From a bacterium HR11 (lineage in GTDB: Bacteria > Acidobacteriota > HRBIN11): a DNA stretch of 64,000 bases. The DNA lies in contig BEHN01000016.1 in assembly GCA_002898535.1 (NCBI GenBank), forward strand, positions 1 to 64,000, read 5' to 3'. The number at the start of each line of letters is the position of its first letter. The first letter of the stretch is position 1. This document shows positions 42,013 to 51,098 of this stretch, piece after piece. Made by a program: the position numbers and the translations under genes. Under the pieces are notes generated by a model. It did no database searches. It saw nothing but the letters and a program-made list of their open reading frames with translations, and was not told where the DNA came from.

Positions 42013-45000
42013 ATGAAGTTGACGCGACGGGAGTTCATGCAGACGACGGCCGCCGGGGCCGCCGCTCTCGTCCTGGACGATGCCCTGCGGGGTCTCCGTC
42101 TCCTTCAGCCCGTCGTCGAGGTCGGGAATCCCCTGGCGGCGTATCCGAATCGCGATTGGGAGGCCGTCTATCGGGATCAGTATCGGTACGACCGGTCGTT
42201 CACGTGGGTCTGTTCGCCGAACTGCACGCACGAGTGTCGTCTCCGGGCCTTCGTGCGCAACGGCATCGTCCTCCGAAGCGAGCAGAACTACGACCTTCAC
42301 CGGATCTCGGACCTCTACGGGAACAAGGCGACGGCCCATTGGAACCCCCGGGGGTGCCTGAACGGGTACACCTTCCAGCGGCGGGTCTACGGTCCCTACC
42401 GCCTGAAATATCCGATGATCCGGAGGGGCTGGAAGCAGTGGGCCGACGACGGGTTCCCGGAGCTCACGCCCGAAAACATGGCCAAGTACAAGTTCGACAG
42501 CCGGGGCACCGATACCTTCGTGCGGGTCTCGTGGGACGAGGCCTACACCTACGTCGCCCGGGGCATGATCGCCATCGCCCGACGATACAGCGGCGAGGAG
42601 GGCCGTCGGCGGCTCCTCGAGCAGGGCTATCCCGAGGAGATGCTCGAACACTGGGAGGGGTCGGGCGTCCGGACCTTCAAGCTCCGGGGCGGCATGGGTT
42701 TGCTTGGCGTCATCGGCAAGTATGGCCTCTACCGGTTTGCCAACATGCTGGCCCTGCTGGACGCCCACGTTCGGAAGGTCCCGCCCGAGGAGGCCAAGGG
42801 GGCCCGCATCTGGTCGAACTACACGTGGCACGGCGACCAGGCGCCGGGCCAGCCCTTCGTCCACGGGCTTCAGACGTCGGACGTCGACATGAACGAGCTT
42901 CGGTTTGCACGGCTTCACATCCAGTGCGGCAAGAACCTCGTCGAGAACAAGCGGCCCGAGTCCCACTTCTTCATCGAGCTGATGGAGCGGGGGGCCAAGA
43001 TCGTGGCCATCATTCCCGAGTATGGACCCCAGGCGACGAAGGCCGATTACTGGATCCCCATCCGGCCGGCGACGGACGCGGCCCTCTGGCTGGGCATCAC
43101 GCGGGTCATGATCGACAACGGCTGGTATGACGTGGACTTCCTGAAGAAGTGGAGCGACATGCCGCTCCTCATCCGGACCGACACCCTGCGGCGGCTTCGG
43201 GCCCACGAGGTCTTTCCGGGCTATCGAGGCGGTCTCGACCCGAAGGGTCCGAGTTTCCAGGTCCAGGACCTGAAGCCCGACCAGTACGAGAAGATCGGCG
43301 ATTTCGTCGTCTTCGACGAGAAGTCCCAGAGTCTGAAGCCCCTCACGCGGGACGACGTCGGCGGGCGCCTGACGGCCAAGGGGATCGACCCGGCCCTGAG
43401 CTGGCGGGGGAAGGTCCGGCTCGTGGACGGTACGGAAGTCGAGTGTATGACCCTGTGGGAGGCCTACAAGATTCATCTGCAGGACTACGACCTCGACACG
43501 GTCTGTGAGATCACGCACGCCCCGAAGGAACTCGTCCTGCGCCTGGCCCGGGACATCTGGGAGACGACCCAGGAGGTCCGTCGGCAGAACCCCGACATGG
43601 GGGCCGTCGCCATCCACATCGGTGAGGGCCTCAACCACTGGTTCCATGCCACGGAGATGAACCGGGCCGTCTACCTGCCCCTGATCCTGACGGGCAACAT
43701 CGGGAAGCCCGGGGCCGGCTGTCATACCTGGGCGGGCAACTACAAGGCGGCCCTCTTTCAGGGCTCGCCCTGGACGGGACCCGGCTTCCTCGGCTGGATC
43801 GCCGAGGACCCCTTCCATCCGCTCCTGGACCCGAAGGCCGACGGGACCCAGGTCAAGGTCAAAAAGTACACCCACGACGAGGAGCCGGCCTACTGGAACT
43901 ACGACGACCGGCCCCTCATCGTGAACACGCCCAAGTACGGCCGGAAGTGCTTTACCGGGAAGACCCACATGCCGACGCCGACGAAACTCATGTGGTTCAC
44001 GAACGTGAACCTCCTGAACAACGCCAAGTGGGTCTACGAGATGATCAAGAACGTGAACCCCAAGGTCGAGCTGATCATCGCCCAGGACATCGAGATGACG
44101 TCTTCTTGCGAGTATGCCGACGTCATCCTGCCGGCCAACTCCTGGATGGAGATGGAGACCTACGAGATCACGGCTTCCTGTTCCAATCCGTTCCTGCAGA
44201 TCTGGAAGGGCGGCATCCGGCCCATCTTCGACACGAAGGACGACGTCCTCATCATGGCCGAGCTGGCGAAGAAGCTGGGCGAAATCCTGAAGGACCGACG
44301 GTTCGCCGACTACTGGAAGTTTGCCCTTGAGCGTAAGACGGAGGTCTACATCCAGCGGCTCTTAGACACCTGTACGACGACCAAGGGCTATCGGGTCGAA
44401 GACATCCTGGCCGGCAAGTACGGCGAGCCGGGGGCGGCCCTCATGCTGTTCCGGACCTACCCGCGGGTCCCCTTCTGGGAGCAGGTCCATGACGACCTGC
44501 CCTTCTTTACGCCGACGGGCCGGCTCCAGGCTTACAACGACGAGCCCGAGGTCATCGAGTACGGCGAGAACTTCATCGTCCACCGGGAGGGTCCCGAGGC
44601 GACGCCTTACCTGCCGAACGTCATCGTCAGCTCGAATCCCCTGATTCGGCCCGAGGACTACGGGATTCCCCTGGACCACATGGGTCGGGACGAACGGCAG
44701 GTCCGCAACGTCAAGCTCCCGTGGTCGGAGGTCAAGAAGACGAAGAACCCTCTGTGGGAGAAGGGCTATCGGTTCTACTGCCTGACGCCCAAGACGCGCC
44801 ATGCGACCCACTCGTCCTGGCAGGTCACCGACTGGCATCTCCTCTACAACAACGACTTTGGGGACCCCTACCGGCTCGACAAGCGGTCGCCCGGCGTCGG
44901 CGAGGCCCAGCTCCACATGAACCCCCAGGCGGCCAAGGACCTGGGGATCAACAACGGCGACTACGTGTACGTCGATGCGAATCCGGCCGACCGGCCCTAC

Positions 45001-45495
45001 GTCGGCTGGAAGCCCGGCGACCCCTTCTACCGGGTCGCCCGGCTCATGCTCCGGGTCAAGTACAACCCGGCCTATCCGTATCACGTCGTCATGATGAAGC
45101 ACGCCGCCTGGATCGCCACCGAAAAGAGCGTCCGGGCCCACGAGACGCGACCCGACGGCCGGGCCCTCTCGGAGGACACGGGCTACCAGGCGAGTTTCCG
45201 ATACGGCTCCCAGCAGTCCGTCACCGTCGGGTGGCTCATGCCCATGCATCAGCTCGACAGCCTGTTCCACAAGGCGAAGGCCAAGGTGGGGTTCATCTTC
45301 GGCGGCGAGGCCGACAACCACGCCGTCAACACGACGCCCAAGGAGACGCTCGTGAAGGTCACGAAGGCCGAGGACGGCGGTCTCGGCGGCAAGGGCGTCT
45401 GGGAGCCGGCCCGGACGGGCTACACGGCCGGCGACGAGGACGACTTCATGAAGCGGTACCTGAATGGGGAGCTGGTCGAGATTGTGGGGGAATAA
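42013..45495 (+). CDS. NXR/Nar-type molybdoenzyme catalytic subunit (nitrite oxidoreductase/periplasmic nitrate reductase alpha)
   Basis: A 1160-residue type II DMSO-reductase-family enzyme that interconverts nitrite and nitrate at a molybdenum bis-MGD site. A twin-arginine signal (LTRREFMQTTAAGAAAL) places it in the periplasm, as in Nitrospira and anammox NxrA, whose length (about 1150) it shares. The cluster motif is CSPNCTHEC with a distal cysteine in NPRGCLNG; the first ligand is Cys where NarG has His. The Mo-binding aspartate is expected in QTSDVDMNE, followed by GKNLVENKRPESHFF and PATDAALWLG. The direction of the reaction cannot be told from sequence. GGAGG precedes the ATG, and it is first in the operon. 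Confidence 0.85.
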   Translation: MKLTRREFMQTTAAGAAALVLDDALRGLRLLQPVVEVGNPLAAYPNRDWEAVYRDQYRYDRSFTWVCSPNCTHECRLRAFVRNGIVLRSEQNYDLHRISDLYGNKATAHWNPRGCLNGYTFQRRVYGPYRLKYPMIRRGWKQWADDGFPELTPENMAKYKFDSRGTDTFVRVSWDEAYTYVARGMIAIARRYSGEEGRRRLLEQGYPEEMLEHWEGSGVRTFKLRGGMGLLGVIGKYGLYRFANMLALLDAHVRKVPPEEAKGARIWSNYTWHGDQAPGQPFVHGLQTSDVDMNELRFARLHIQCGKNLVENKRPESHFFIELMERGAKIVAIIPEYGPQATKADYWIPIRPATDAALWLGITRVMIDNGWYDVDFLKKWSDMPLLIRTDTLRRLRAHEVFPGYRGGLDPKGPSFQVQDLKPDQYEKIGDFVVFDEKSQSLKPLTRDDVGGRLTAKGIDPALSWRGKVRLVDGTEVECMTLWEAYKIHLQDYDLDTVCEITHAPKELVLRLARDIWETTQEVRRQNPDMGAVAIHIGEGLNHWFHATEMNRAVYLPLILTGNIGKPGAGCHTWAGNYKAALFQGSPWTGPGFLGWIAEDPFHPLLDPKADGTQVKVKKYTHDEEPAYWNYDDRPLIVNTPKYGRKCFTGKTHMPTPTKLMWFTNVNLLNNAKWVYEMIKNVNPKVELIIAQDIEMTSSCEYADVILPANSWMEMETYEITASCSNPFLQIWKGGIRPIFDTKDDVLIMAELAKKLGEILKDRRFADYWKFALERKTEVYIQRLLDTCTTTKGYRVEDILAGKYGEPGAALMLFRTYPRVPFWEQVHDDLPFFTPTGRLQAYNDEPEVIEYGENFIVHREGPEATPYLPNVIVSSNPLIRPEDYGIPLDHMGRDERQVRNVKLPWSEVKKTKNPLWEKGYRFYCLTPKTRHATHSSWQVTDWHLLYNNDFGDPYRLDKRSPGVGEAQLHMNPQAAKDLGINNGDYVYVDANPADRPYVGWKPGDPFYRVARLMLRVKYNPAYPYHVVMMKHAAWIATEKSVRAHETRPDGRALSEDTGYQASFRYGSQQSVTVGWLMPMHQLDSLFHKAKAKVGFIFGGEADNHAVNTTPKETLVKVTKAEDGGLGGKGVWEPARTGYTAGDEDDFMKRYLNGELVEIVGE

Positions 45496-45690
45496 GGCAG
45501 TTCGGGAATTCGGGAGTTCGGGAATCCGACAGGTAGGTGTGAAGGGCAGGGAGGCAGAAGGCGGGAAGCCTGAAGTTCTGGTGGGCAAGGGTCTTGCCAT
45601 GACTCAATGCCTCGTTTCCTTAAATCACCTCCTGCCGACCTGCCGAATGCCCGGACTGCCGGACTCCCGAATGGCCGAATGCCCGAGGAG
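45496..45690. repeat. hairpin-type array of GGAATTCGG units
   Basis: Left arm 45498-45535 (GGCAGTTCGGGAATTCGGG-type units) faces right arm 45632-45688 (CTGCCGGACTCCCGAATGGCC-type units), with a unique 95-base centre. No gene is seen here. Confidence 0.7.
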
Positions 45691-45696
45691 GCCCTC

Positions 45697-45948
45697 ATGA
45701 ACTGGAAGCCGCCGGAAGAAGACGACCCGATGGAAGTCGTCGGGGTCCTCCTGCCGGAGGGCGACCTCGACGAGACGGCCGCCATCCTCGTCGAGGAATT
45801 CGTCCGGGCCGGGTATGACGACGAAACGTTGATGGAGCTGTTTCGGAATCCCTTCTATCAGGCGACCCATTGGATCTATCGGGCCCGGGGCGAGGCCTAC
45901 GTCCGGGGTCTCATCGAGCGGACCCGGCGGCAGTGGAGTCCGCGGTAG
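45697..45948 (+). CDS. small acidic protein of the NXR operon, unknown family
   Basis: An 83-residue protein: MNWKPPEEDDPMEVVGVLLPEG, then ETAAILVEEFVRAGYDDETLMELF, and YQATHWIYRARGEAYVRGLI. It is soluble and helical, with no signal, membrane segment or cysteine. A strong GAGGAGG site precedes the start. It lies between the A and B subunit genes on the same strand. A cytoplasmic role in assembly is plausible from position only. I do not recognise the family. Confidence 0.7.
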   Translation: MNWKPPEEDDPMEVVGVLLPEGDLDETAAILVEEFVRAGYDDETLMELFRNPFYQATHWIYRARGEAYVRGLIERTRRQWSPR

Positions 45949-46064
45949 GGCCATTCGGCGGTCCGGCGATACGGTAGTCAGGGAGGCGAGATACCGTATG
46001 CCTCCGACCCGCCTGACGGCCCTACTGCCGAACTGCCTTACTGCCCGTTTCTCGGAGGGCGGCC

Positions 46065-47351
46065 ATGCCGAAGGTCTACAACTGGCAGATCGGTCGGGAG
46101 ATGGAGTACCCCTATGAGGGACGCTACCCCCGCTGGCAGTTCGCCGCCGTCTTCAACATCAACCGGTGCATCGGCTGTCAGACGTGCACGATGGCCTGCA
46201 AGAGCACCTGGACGTTTTCCAAGGGCCAGGAGTACATGTTCTGGAACAACGTCGAGACGAAGCCCTACGGCGGCTACCCCCAGCACTGGGACGTCAAGCT
46301 CCTGCGGCTCCTCGACGAGGTCCACCAGAAAGAAGGCCTGACGATGAGCTGGGACGTCTCTCAGAAGGACGGCCCCCGCCGACCCTACGGGGTTTACGAG
46401 GGCCTGACGATCTTCGAGGCGGCCGGCAAGCGGTATACCCCCGAGGGCCATCAGCGGGTCCTGGGATACCTGCCGACGGACGCCGAGTGGCGTTTCCCCA
46501 ACATCGGCGAGGACGTCGCCACGCCTTACGAAGGCGGCCCCCTCGGCTTGAGCAAGGAAGGCGCTCGGCTCCCGGAGCACAAGACGTGGTTTTTCTACCT
46601 CCAGCGCATCTGCAACCACTGCACGTACCCCGCCTGCCTGGCCGCCTGTCCCCGGCAGGCCATCTACAAGCGGGACGAGGACGGCGTCGTCCTCATCGAC
46701 CAGCAACGATGCCGGGGGTATCGGAAGTGCGTCGAGGCCTGCCCTTACAAGAAGGCCATGTTCCGATCGACGACCCGGATCTCCGAAAAGTGCGTCGCCT
46801 GCTATCCCCGCCTGGAGGGCCGGGACCCGGCCATCACGCCCGACGGCGTCCCCATCGAGACCCGTTGCATGGCCGCCTGCGTCGGCAAGATCCGCCTCCA
46901 GGGCCTCGTCCGCATCGGCGAGGACGGCGAGTGGGTCGAGGACCGGTACAACCCGATATACTTCCTCGTGAAGGTCGAGCGGGTCGCCCTGCCTTTGTAT
47001 CCCCAGTTCGGGACCCAGCCGAACGTCTACTACATCCCGCCCCGATGGGTTCCCCGGCCGTACCTCCGCCAGATGTTCGGCCCCGGCGTCGACGAGGCCA
47101 TCGCGCGCTACACGGCGCCCTCTCGGGAGCTCCTGGCCGTCCTTCAGCTCTTCCGGACGACTCAAAAGGTCATCTTCCGGTATGAAATCATCGAGGGCGA
47201 GAAGGTCTTCGAGACGACGATCAACGGGAAGCCCTGGGCAATGTACAACGACACGGTCGTCGGCTACGACAAGAACGGTCGGGAAGTCGTCCGGGTCTCC
47301 GTTCAGGAGCCCTTCTACGTGCGGCCGCCCCGGCATTTGAACTCTATATGA
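46065..47351 (+). CDS. NXR/Nar-type Fe-S subunit (NxrB-like)
   Basis: A 428-residue electron-transfer subunit, almost the length of Nitrospira NxrB and very like it in outline: VYNWQIGREMEYPYEGRYPRW, then the cluster motif CIGCQTCTMACKSTW, and NNVETKPYGGYPQ. Other clusters: CNHCTYPACLAACP; CRGYRKCVEACP, where Tyr replaces a Cys and a [3Fe-4S] cluster is expected; and CVACYP with CMAACVGK. In my memory of Nitrospira NxrB the fourth cysteine of the first motif is Asp; here it is Cys. There is no signal peptide; co-export with the Tat-dependent A subunit is likely. Confidence 0.9.
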   Translation: MPKVYNWQIGREMEYPYEGRYPRWQFAAVFNINRCIGCQTCTMACKSTWTFSKGQEYMFWNNVETKPYGGYPQHWDVKLLRLLDEVHQKEGLTMSWDVSQKDGPRRPYGVYEGLTIFEAAGKRYTPEGHQRVLGYLPTDAEWRFPNIGEDVATPYEGGPLGLSKEGARLPEHKTWFFYLQRICNHCTYPACLAACPRQAIYKRDEDGVVLIDQQRCRGYRKCVEACPYKKAMFRSTTRISEKCVACYPRLEGRDPAITPDGVPIETRCMAACVGKIRLQGLVRIGEDGEWVEDRYNPIYFLVKVERVALPLYPQFGTQPNVYYIPPRWVPRPYLRQMFGPGVDEAIARYTAPSRELLAVLQLFRTTQKVIFRYEIIEGEKVFETTINGKPWAMYNDTVVGYDKNGREVVRVSVQEPFYVRPPRHLNSI

Positions 47352-47452
47352 CGGGGAGTTCGGCAATTCAGCACTCAGGCAGGTCGGCAAGTAGGCGGAT
47401 AGGGACCGACTCCCCCATTTGCCCAACTGCCGAGCTGTCGACCGAGGTGCGT
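47352..47452. repeat. short array of GGCAGTTCGG/CAACTGCCG units
   Basis: GGGAGTTCGGCAATTCAGC units face CATTTGCCCAACTGCCGAG units across a short centre. The array ends at the chaperone ribosome site. Confidence 0.6.
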
Positions 47453-48187
47453 ATGCATCCGACGCCGCGCGATGCGAACGTGGCCCGGAGCGGATTCTAC
47501 CGGCTCCTGTCGGCGGCCTTCCTGTATCCGAACGCCGAGCTATGGGACTTCTTGCGGACCGGCGTGCCGGCCGCCCGGGAACTGCTGGCCGACCTGCCGG
47601 CCGAGAATCGAGCCGACCTCGAATTCCTTCTTCAGGCATGGGATCGGTCTTTGCGGGCCCTGACCCTGGACGACCTGGAGGCCGAATACATCCGGACCTT
47701 TACCCACGTGACGCCTGTCGAATATCCGCCGTACGAGACGCAATACGGCCACACGCAGGTCTTCTACCAGTCCCAACAGCTCGCCGACATCGCCGGTTTC
47801 TACCGGGCCTTTGGCCTGGACGTCTCGACCGGGGCGAAAGAACGACTGGACCACATTTCCGTCGAGCTCGAGTTCATGGCCTTCCTGGCTTACAAGGAGG
47901 CCTACGCCCGGGCCCACGACGGCGACGCCGCCGGCGAGATATGCCGCCGGGCCCAGCAGAGTTTCATGACCCACCACCTGGGTCGCTTCGGACCCCTGTT
48001 CGCCCGGCGCCTCCGTCAAAAGGCCGGGGACGGCTACTACGGGGCCCCGGCGGAGCTCCTGGAGCGATTTCTGGAGGCCGAGTTTGCTTACCTGGGGGTC
48101 CGACCCCTGGTATTCGAGGCTTCGGACATCGTGACGCCCGACTGGCTCCCGGAGGGCGCCGGCTTCACGGGCCTGGAAGCAGAATAA
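47453..48187 (+). CDS. TorD/NarJ-family molybdoenzyme chaperone
   Basis: A 244-residue cytoplasmic all-helical protein: RSGFYRLLSAAFLYPNAELWDFL, then EAEYIRTFTHVTPVEYPPYETQYG, and HISVELEFMAFLAYKEAYA. The E-Y-x-R-x-F and D-H-I/L-x-x-E-L-E-F-M motifs are those of the TorD/DmsD/NarJ superfamily, which bind the Tat leader and guide cofactor insertion of the catalytic subunit. The C-terminal 50 residues are longer than in NarJ. It serves the NXR-type A subunit in the same operon. A GTG six bases upstream is an alternative start. Confidence 0.9.
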   Translation: MHPTPRDANVARSGFYRLLSAAFLYPNAELWDFLRTGVPAARELLADLPAENRADLEFLLQAWDRSLRALTLDDLEAEYIRTFTHVTPVEYPPYETQYGHTQVFYQSQQLADIAGFYRAFGLDVSTGAKERLDHISVELEFMAFLAYKEAYARAHDGDAAGEICRRAQQSFMTHHLGRFGPLFARRLRQKAGDGYYGAPAELLERFLEAEFAYLGVRPLVFEASDIVTPDWLPEGAGFTGLEAE

Positions 48188-48345
48188 GGCAAGATGGGCA
48201 GTCGGCAGGTCGGCAGATAGGCGTGGGAGGCAAGGCGGCAGAAGGTACGAAGGCCGCGATTCTGTCGGACGAGAGGCCGACCCGACTGTCGACCTATTGC
48301 CCGACTGCCGAACTGCCGAATTCCCGAATTGCCTTATCACAGCCG
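48188..48345. repeat. hairpin-type array of GGCAGATGG/CGGCAGGTC units
   Basis: Left arm 48188-48228 (GGCAGTCGGCAGGTCGGCAG-type units) faces right arm 48278-48335 (GCCCGACTGCCGAACTGCC-type units). Non-coding. Confidence 0.7.
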
Positions 48346-48355
48346 GAGGAGAGCC

Positions 48356-49951
48356 ATGTATGCCCATCGGTCGTGGAGCCTCGCCGGCATCTTGGCTTTT
48401 CTGCTGCTCGTCGCCATCGGCGTTTGGAATACTCGCCTCCTCGGTCAGGCCCCCGGACCGGTCGACCCGGCGACGCTCGAGCGGGGCCAGGTGCTCTATG
48501 CCGACAAGTGCGCCGTCTGTCACGGTCCCGACGGGAAGGGCGACGGACCGGCGGCCTTTGTACTGTTTCCCCGACCTCGCGACTTCACGTCCGGGAAGTT
48601 CAAGATCCGCTCGACCATGACCGTCCCGACGGATGCCGACCTCTTTCGGGTCATCTCCCAGGGGATCCCCGGCACGTCGATGCCCGCCTGGGCGTACCTC
48701 CCTGAGGCCGACCGATGGGCCCTCGTGGCATACGTCAAAAAGCTGGCCGGCCTGCTGGACCAACCGCCCCCCGAGCCGGTCCCGATCCCGGAGCCCCCGC
48801 CCCCGTCGCCCGATCGGATCGCCTTGGGGAAGAAGCTCTACACGGAGCTGGGTTGCGACCGGTGCCATGGGCCTCAAGGTCGAGGCGACGGCCCCTCGGC
48901 CATGTCCCTAAAGGACGAATGGGGCCATCCCATCGTGCCCTACGACTTCACGATTCCGGGTCGTATGAAGGGCGGCTCCACGGTCCGGGACGTCTACCGC
49001 ACGCTCTGGGTCGGCATCGGAGGCACGCCGATGCCGTCTTTCGCTCCCCTGCTGGACCCCGAAAAGACGTGGGCCCTGGCTTACTACGTCCTCAGCCTGG
49101 CCCAAACGGCGGAGGCCGCCCGGCCCGCCGAGGAGACGGCCACTATCGAAGCGCCCTACCGACGCGGCCGACTCCCCCGAGACCCCCTGGACGGCGCCTG
49201 GTCGCAAATCCCGGCCGTGCGGGTCCGCCTCCGACCCCTCTGGGACCGCAAACAGCTCATCGAGGCCCTGACGGTCCGGGCCGTCCATAACGGCCAGGAA
49301 ATCGCCTTCCTCCTCGAGTGGGACGACCCCATCCAGGACCAGGCCTTCCTGCGGCCGCAGGACTTCCGGGACGCCGTCGCCGTCCAGTTCCCCGTCCGGA
49401 ACGGCGGAAGCCTCGAGACGGCCCCGTCCTTCACGATGGGCGATGCCCAGGGCGTCGTCAACATCTGGCACTGGAAGGCCGACTGGGAGGCCGACCTCCG
49501 GAAGTTCGCCGACGTCTCGGACGTCTATCCGAATATGGCGTGGGACGATTACCCCTTCCAGACGGCTGTTCCCGCCGCCAGCCGGGGCGACCGACCGGCC
49601 CAGGCGCCCCTGACGGCCTTCGACCCGACGTTCCTGCCCGGCTGGAAGGTCGGCAACACGTTCTCGAATCCCCGACGGACGTCGTCTGTCGAGGACCTGA
49701 ACGCCGCCGGCCTGGGGACGCTGACGCCCCAGCCCCCGGAGGACCAGGACGTCTGGGGCCGTGGGGTGTGGCAGGGCGGCCGCTGGCACGTCGTCATGGT
49801 CCGCCGGCTTCAGACCCGGAGCGGCCGGGACGTCCAGCTCCGACCCGGCGAGACCGTCCCCGTGGCCTTCGCCGTGTGGGACGGCGCGTACGGCGACCGG
49901 GACGGCCAGAAGTCCGTCTCGACGTGGCACCTGCTCCGGCTGGGCCGGTAG
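48356..49951 (+). CDS. dihaem cytochrome c fused to ethylbenzene-dehydrogenase-type haem b domain (NxrC-like gamma subunit)
   Basis: A 531-residue exported protein with signal anchor LAGILAFLLLVAIGVWN. Two cytochrome c domains follow: KCAVCHGPDGKGDGP near residue 45 and GCDRCHGPQGRGDGP near 165, each with a later methionine loop (GTSMPAW and GTPMPSF). Residues of about 270-531 are a beta-rich domain of the EB_dh/DMSO-reductase gamma type (EIAFLLEWDDPIQD, DAVAVQFPV, WHWKADWEAD), which binds haem b. It links the Fe-S subunit to periplasmic carriers. The fusion of c-haems to the gamma domain resembles NXR-associated subunits. The start at 48356 is set by GGAGGA. Confidence 0.87.
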   Translation: MYAHRSWSLAGILAFLLLVAIGVWNTRLLGQAPGPVDPATLERGQVLYADKCAVCHGPDGKGDGPAAFVLFPRPRDFTSGKFKIRSTMTVPTDADLFRVISQGIPGTSMPAWAYLPEADRWALVAYVKKLAGLLDQPPPEPVPIPEPPPPSPDRIALGKKLYTELGCDRCHGPQGRGDGPSAMSLKDEWGHPIVPYDFTIPGRMKGGSTVRDVYRTLWVGIGGTPMPSFAPLLDPEKTWALAYYVLSLAQTAEAARPAEETATIEAPYRRGRLPRDPLDGAWSQIPAVRVRLRPLWDRKQLIEALTVRAVHNGQEIAFLLEWDDPIQDQAFLRPQDFRDAVAVQFPVRNGGSLETAPSFTMGDAQGVVNIWHWKADWEADLRKFADVSDVYPNMAWDDYPFQTAVPAASRGDRPAQAPLTAFDPTFLPGWKVGNTFSNPRRTSSVEDLNAAGLGTLTPQPPEDQDVWGRGVWQGGRWHVVMVRRLQTRSGRDVQLRPGETVPVAFAVWDGAYGDRDGQKSVSTWHLLRLGR

Positions 49952-50070
49952 GGCGTAGGGAGAGAGGCCGATGGGCAGGTAGGGAGATAGGGAAAGGGGG
50001 GATCTATTTCCCCCTTTGCGATTCACTGTTCGCCATTCGCTATTCGCCGTTTGCCATTTGCCAGAGGGAT
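49952..50070. repeat. short-unit array ending in ATTCGCC repeats
   Basis: GGGAGAGAGGCCGATGGGCAG-like start, then ATTCGCTATTCGCCG and TTGCCATTTGCC units up to the next ribosome site. Non-coding. Confidence 0.6.
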
Positions 50071-50074
50071 CCCC

Positions 50075-51052
50075 ATGGATGTGTCCCGTCGAGACTTCCT
50101 GACGGCGTGGTCCCGGGTCGTTCGAGACTCTGTGCACTTCGACCCCGACCTCGTCGAAGAGGTCTTGCTCCTGTTCATGCGGCGGATGGCCGAGGCGGGT
50201 CGGCTCAGTTACGAACAGGAGTACCGCCGGCTCATCGAGCCCCTCTATGAGAGGGTCCCGGCCCCGGACCGGGAGGCCGCCTTTCACGACGTTCACCGAC
50301 GGCTGTTCGTGCGATGGGGCCTGGACCGACCCATCCGGGAAGTCCTCGACGAATTCCCCGACGTCCGGCAAGCCGTCCGGGCCGTCGTCATCGCCCGAGC
50401 CCTGTCGGCTCGGGAGGAAGGCGCCGACCTGAGTCGGGACCGTCCGAAGGTCGGCCTGAAGGTCCGGTCCGAGCGGTTCCTCGACGCCGAGGGCTTTCGA
50501 CGCTTCCTGCGGCATGAATTCCAACACGTGGCCGACATGCTGGACCCGGCCTTTCAGTACGACCCGGACACTGTCCCGGCGCGGCCGCCCGGCGTGCAGG
50601 CCCTCCTCTACGAGCGCTACCGGACGCTTTGGGCCGTCACGGTCGACGGCCGCCTGGAACGGGCCGGCCGGCCGACCGTCGCCACGCCGGAAGACCGGTG
50701 GCGGGAGTTTCAGGCCCTCTACAGGACGCTCCCCGAGGCCGACCTCCGGACCGCCTTCGAACGGCTCTGGTCGTGGGACCGGCCGACCCATCCGGCCCTC
50801 TGGGCGATGGCCCAGGACCCCCGGCAGGTCCTGGCATGGGCCCGGGGCTCGGTCGAATCCCCCGCTCCGACGGCTCCCCTCCGTCTGCCGGGCGACCCCT
50901 GCCCGCTGTGCCGCTTTCCGACCCATCGGTGGGTCGACGACCTGAGTCCCGCAGTCGTCGCCCGCATCCGGGCTGACTTCCCCGACTGGGACCCCGCCCG
51001 GGGCCTGTGCGAGCGTTGCGCCGAGGCCTACGACCCTGCCCTCCAGCCCTGA
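50075..51052 (+). CDS. unknown protein with HExxH motif and four-cysteine site, in the NXR operon
   Basis: A 325-residue soluble protein with no recognised family. Residues of about 140-170 contain RHEFQHVADMLDP, a perfect H-E-x2-H zinc-protease-type motif with an Asp/Asp neighbourhood. The C-terminus has CPLCRFPTHRW and later CERCAEAYDP, a likely structural zinc or Fe-S site made of two C-x2-C pairs. The N-terminus MDVSRRDFLTAW looks like a twin-arginine start but lacks a hydrophobic stretch, so the protein is probably cytoplasmic. Being in the NXR operon it may be a maturation protease or metal-handling factor; that is inference. Confidence 0.75.
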   Translation: MDVSRRDFLTAWSRVVRDSVHFDPDLVEEVLLLFMRRMAEAGRLSYEQEYRRLIEPLYERVPAPDREAAFHDVHRRLFVRWGLDRPIREVLDEFPDVRQAVRAVVIARALSAREEGADLSRDRPKVGLKVRSERFLDAEGFRRFLRHEFQHVADMLDPAFQYDPDTVPARPPGVQALLYERYRTLWAVTVDGRLERAGRPTVATPEDRWREFQALYRTLPEADLRTAFERLWSWDRPTHPALWAMAQDPRQVLAWARGSVESPAPTAPLRLPGDPCPLCRFPTHRWVDDLSPAVVARIRADFPDWDPARGLCERCAEAYDPALQP

Positions 51053-51082
51053 CGTGGAAGTGGGACTTCCGGGCGGCTTTTC

Positions 51083-51098
51083 TGGCACGGTAATTGCA
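51083..51098 (+). promoter_or_regulatory. sigma-54 promoter before the radical SAM gene
   Basis: TGGCACGGTAATTGCA is an essentially perfect -24/-12 consensus. The start point would be near 51108, leaving a leader of about 235 bases that ends in ATTCGCC-type units (51240-51300). Confidence 0.8.

Noticed and set aside
41872-43968. 698-residue minus-strand frame opposite the NXR A subunit
   Set aside because: Antisense shadow; the plus strand encodes a complete molybdoenzyme with all motifs.
46065-47351. Calling the operon narGHJI
   Set aside because: The catalytic subunit has a Tat signal, there is no NarI-type five-helix cytochrome b, and a periplasmic haem c/haem b gamma subunit is present instead.
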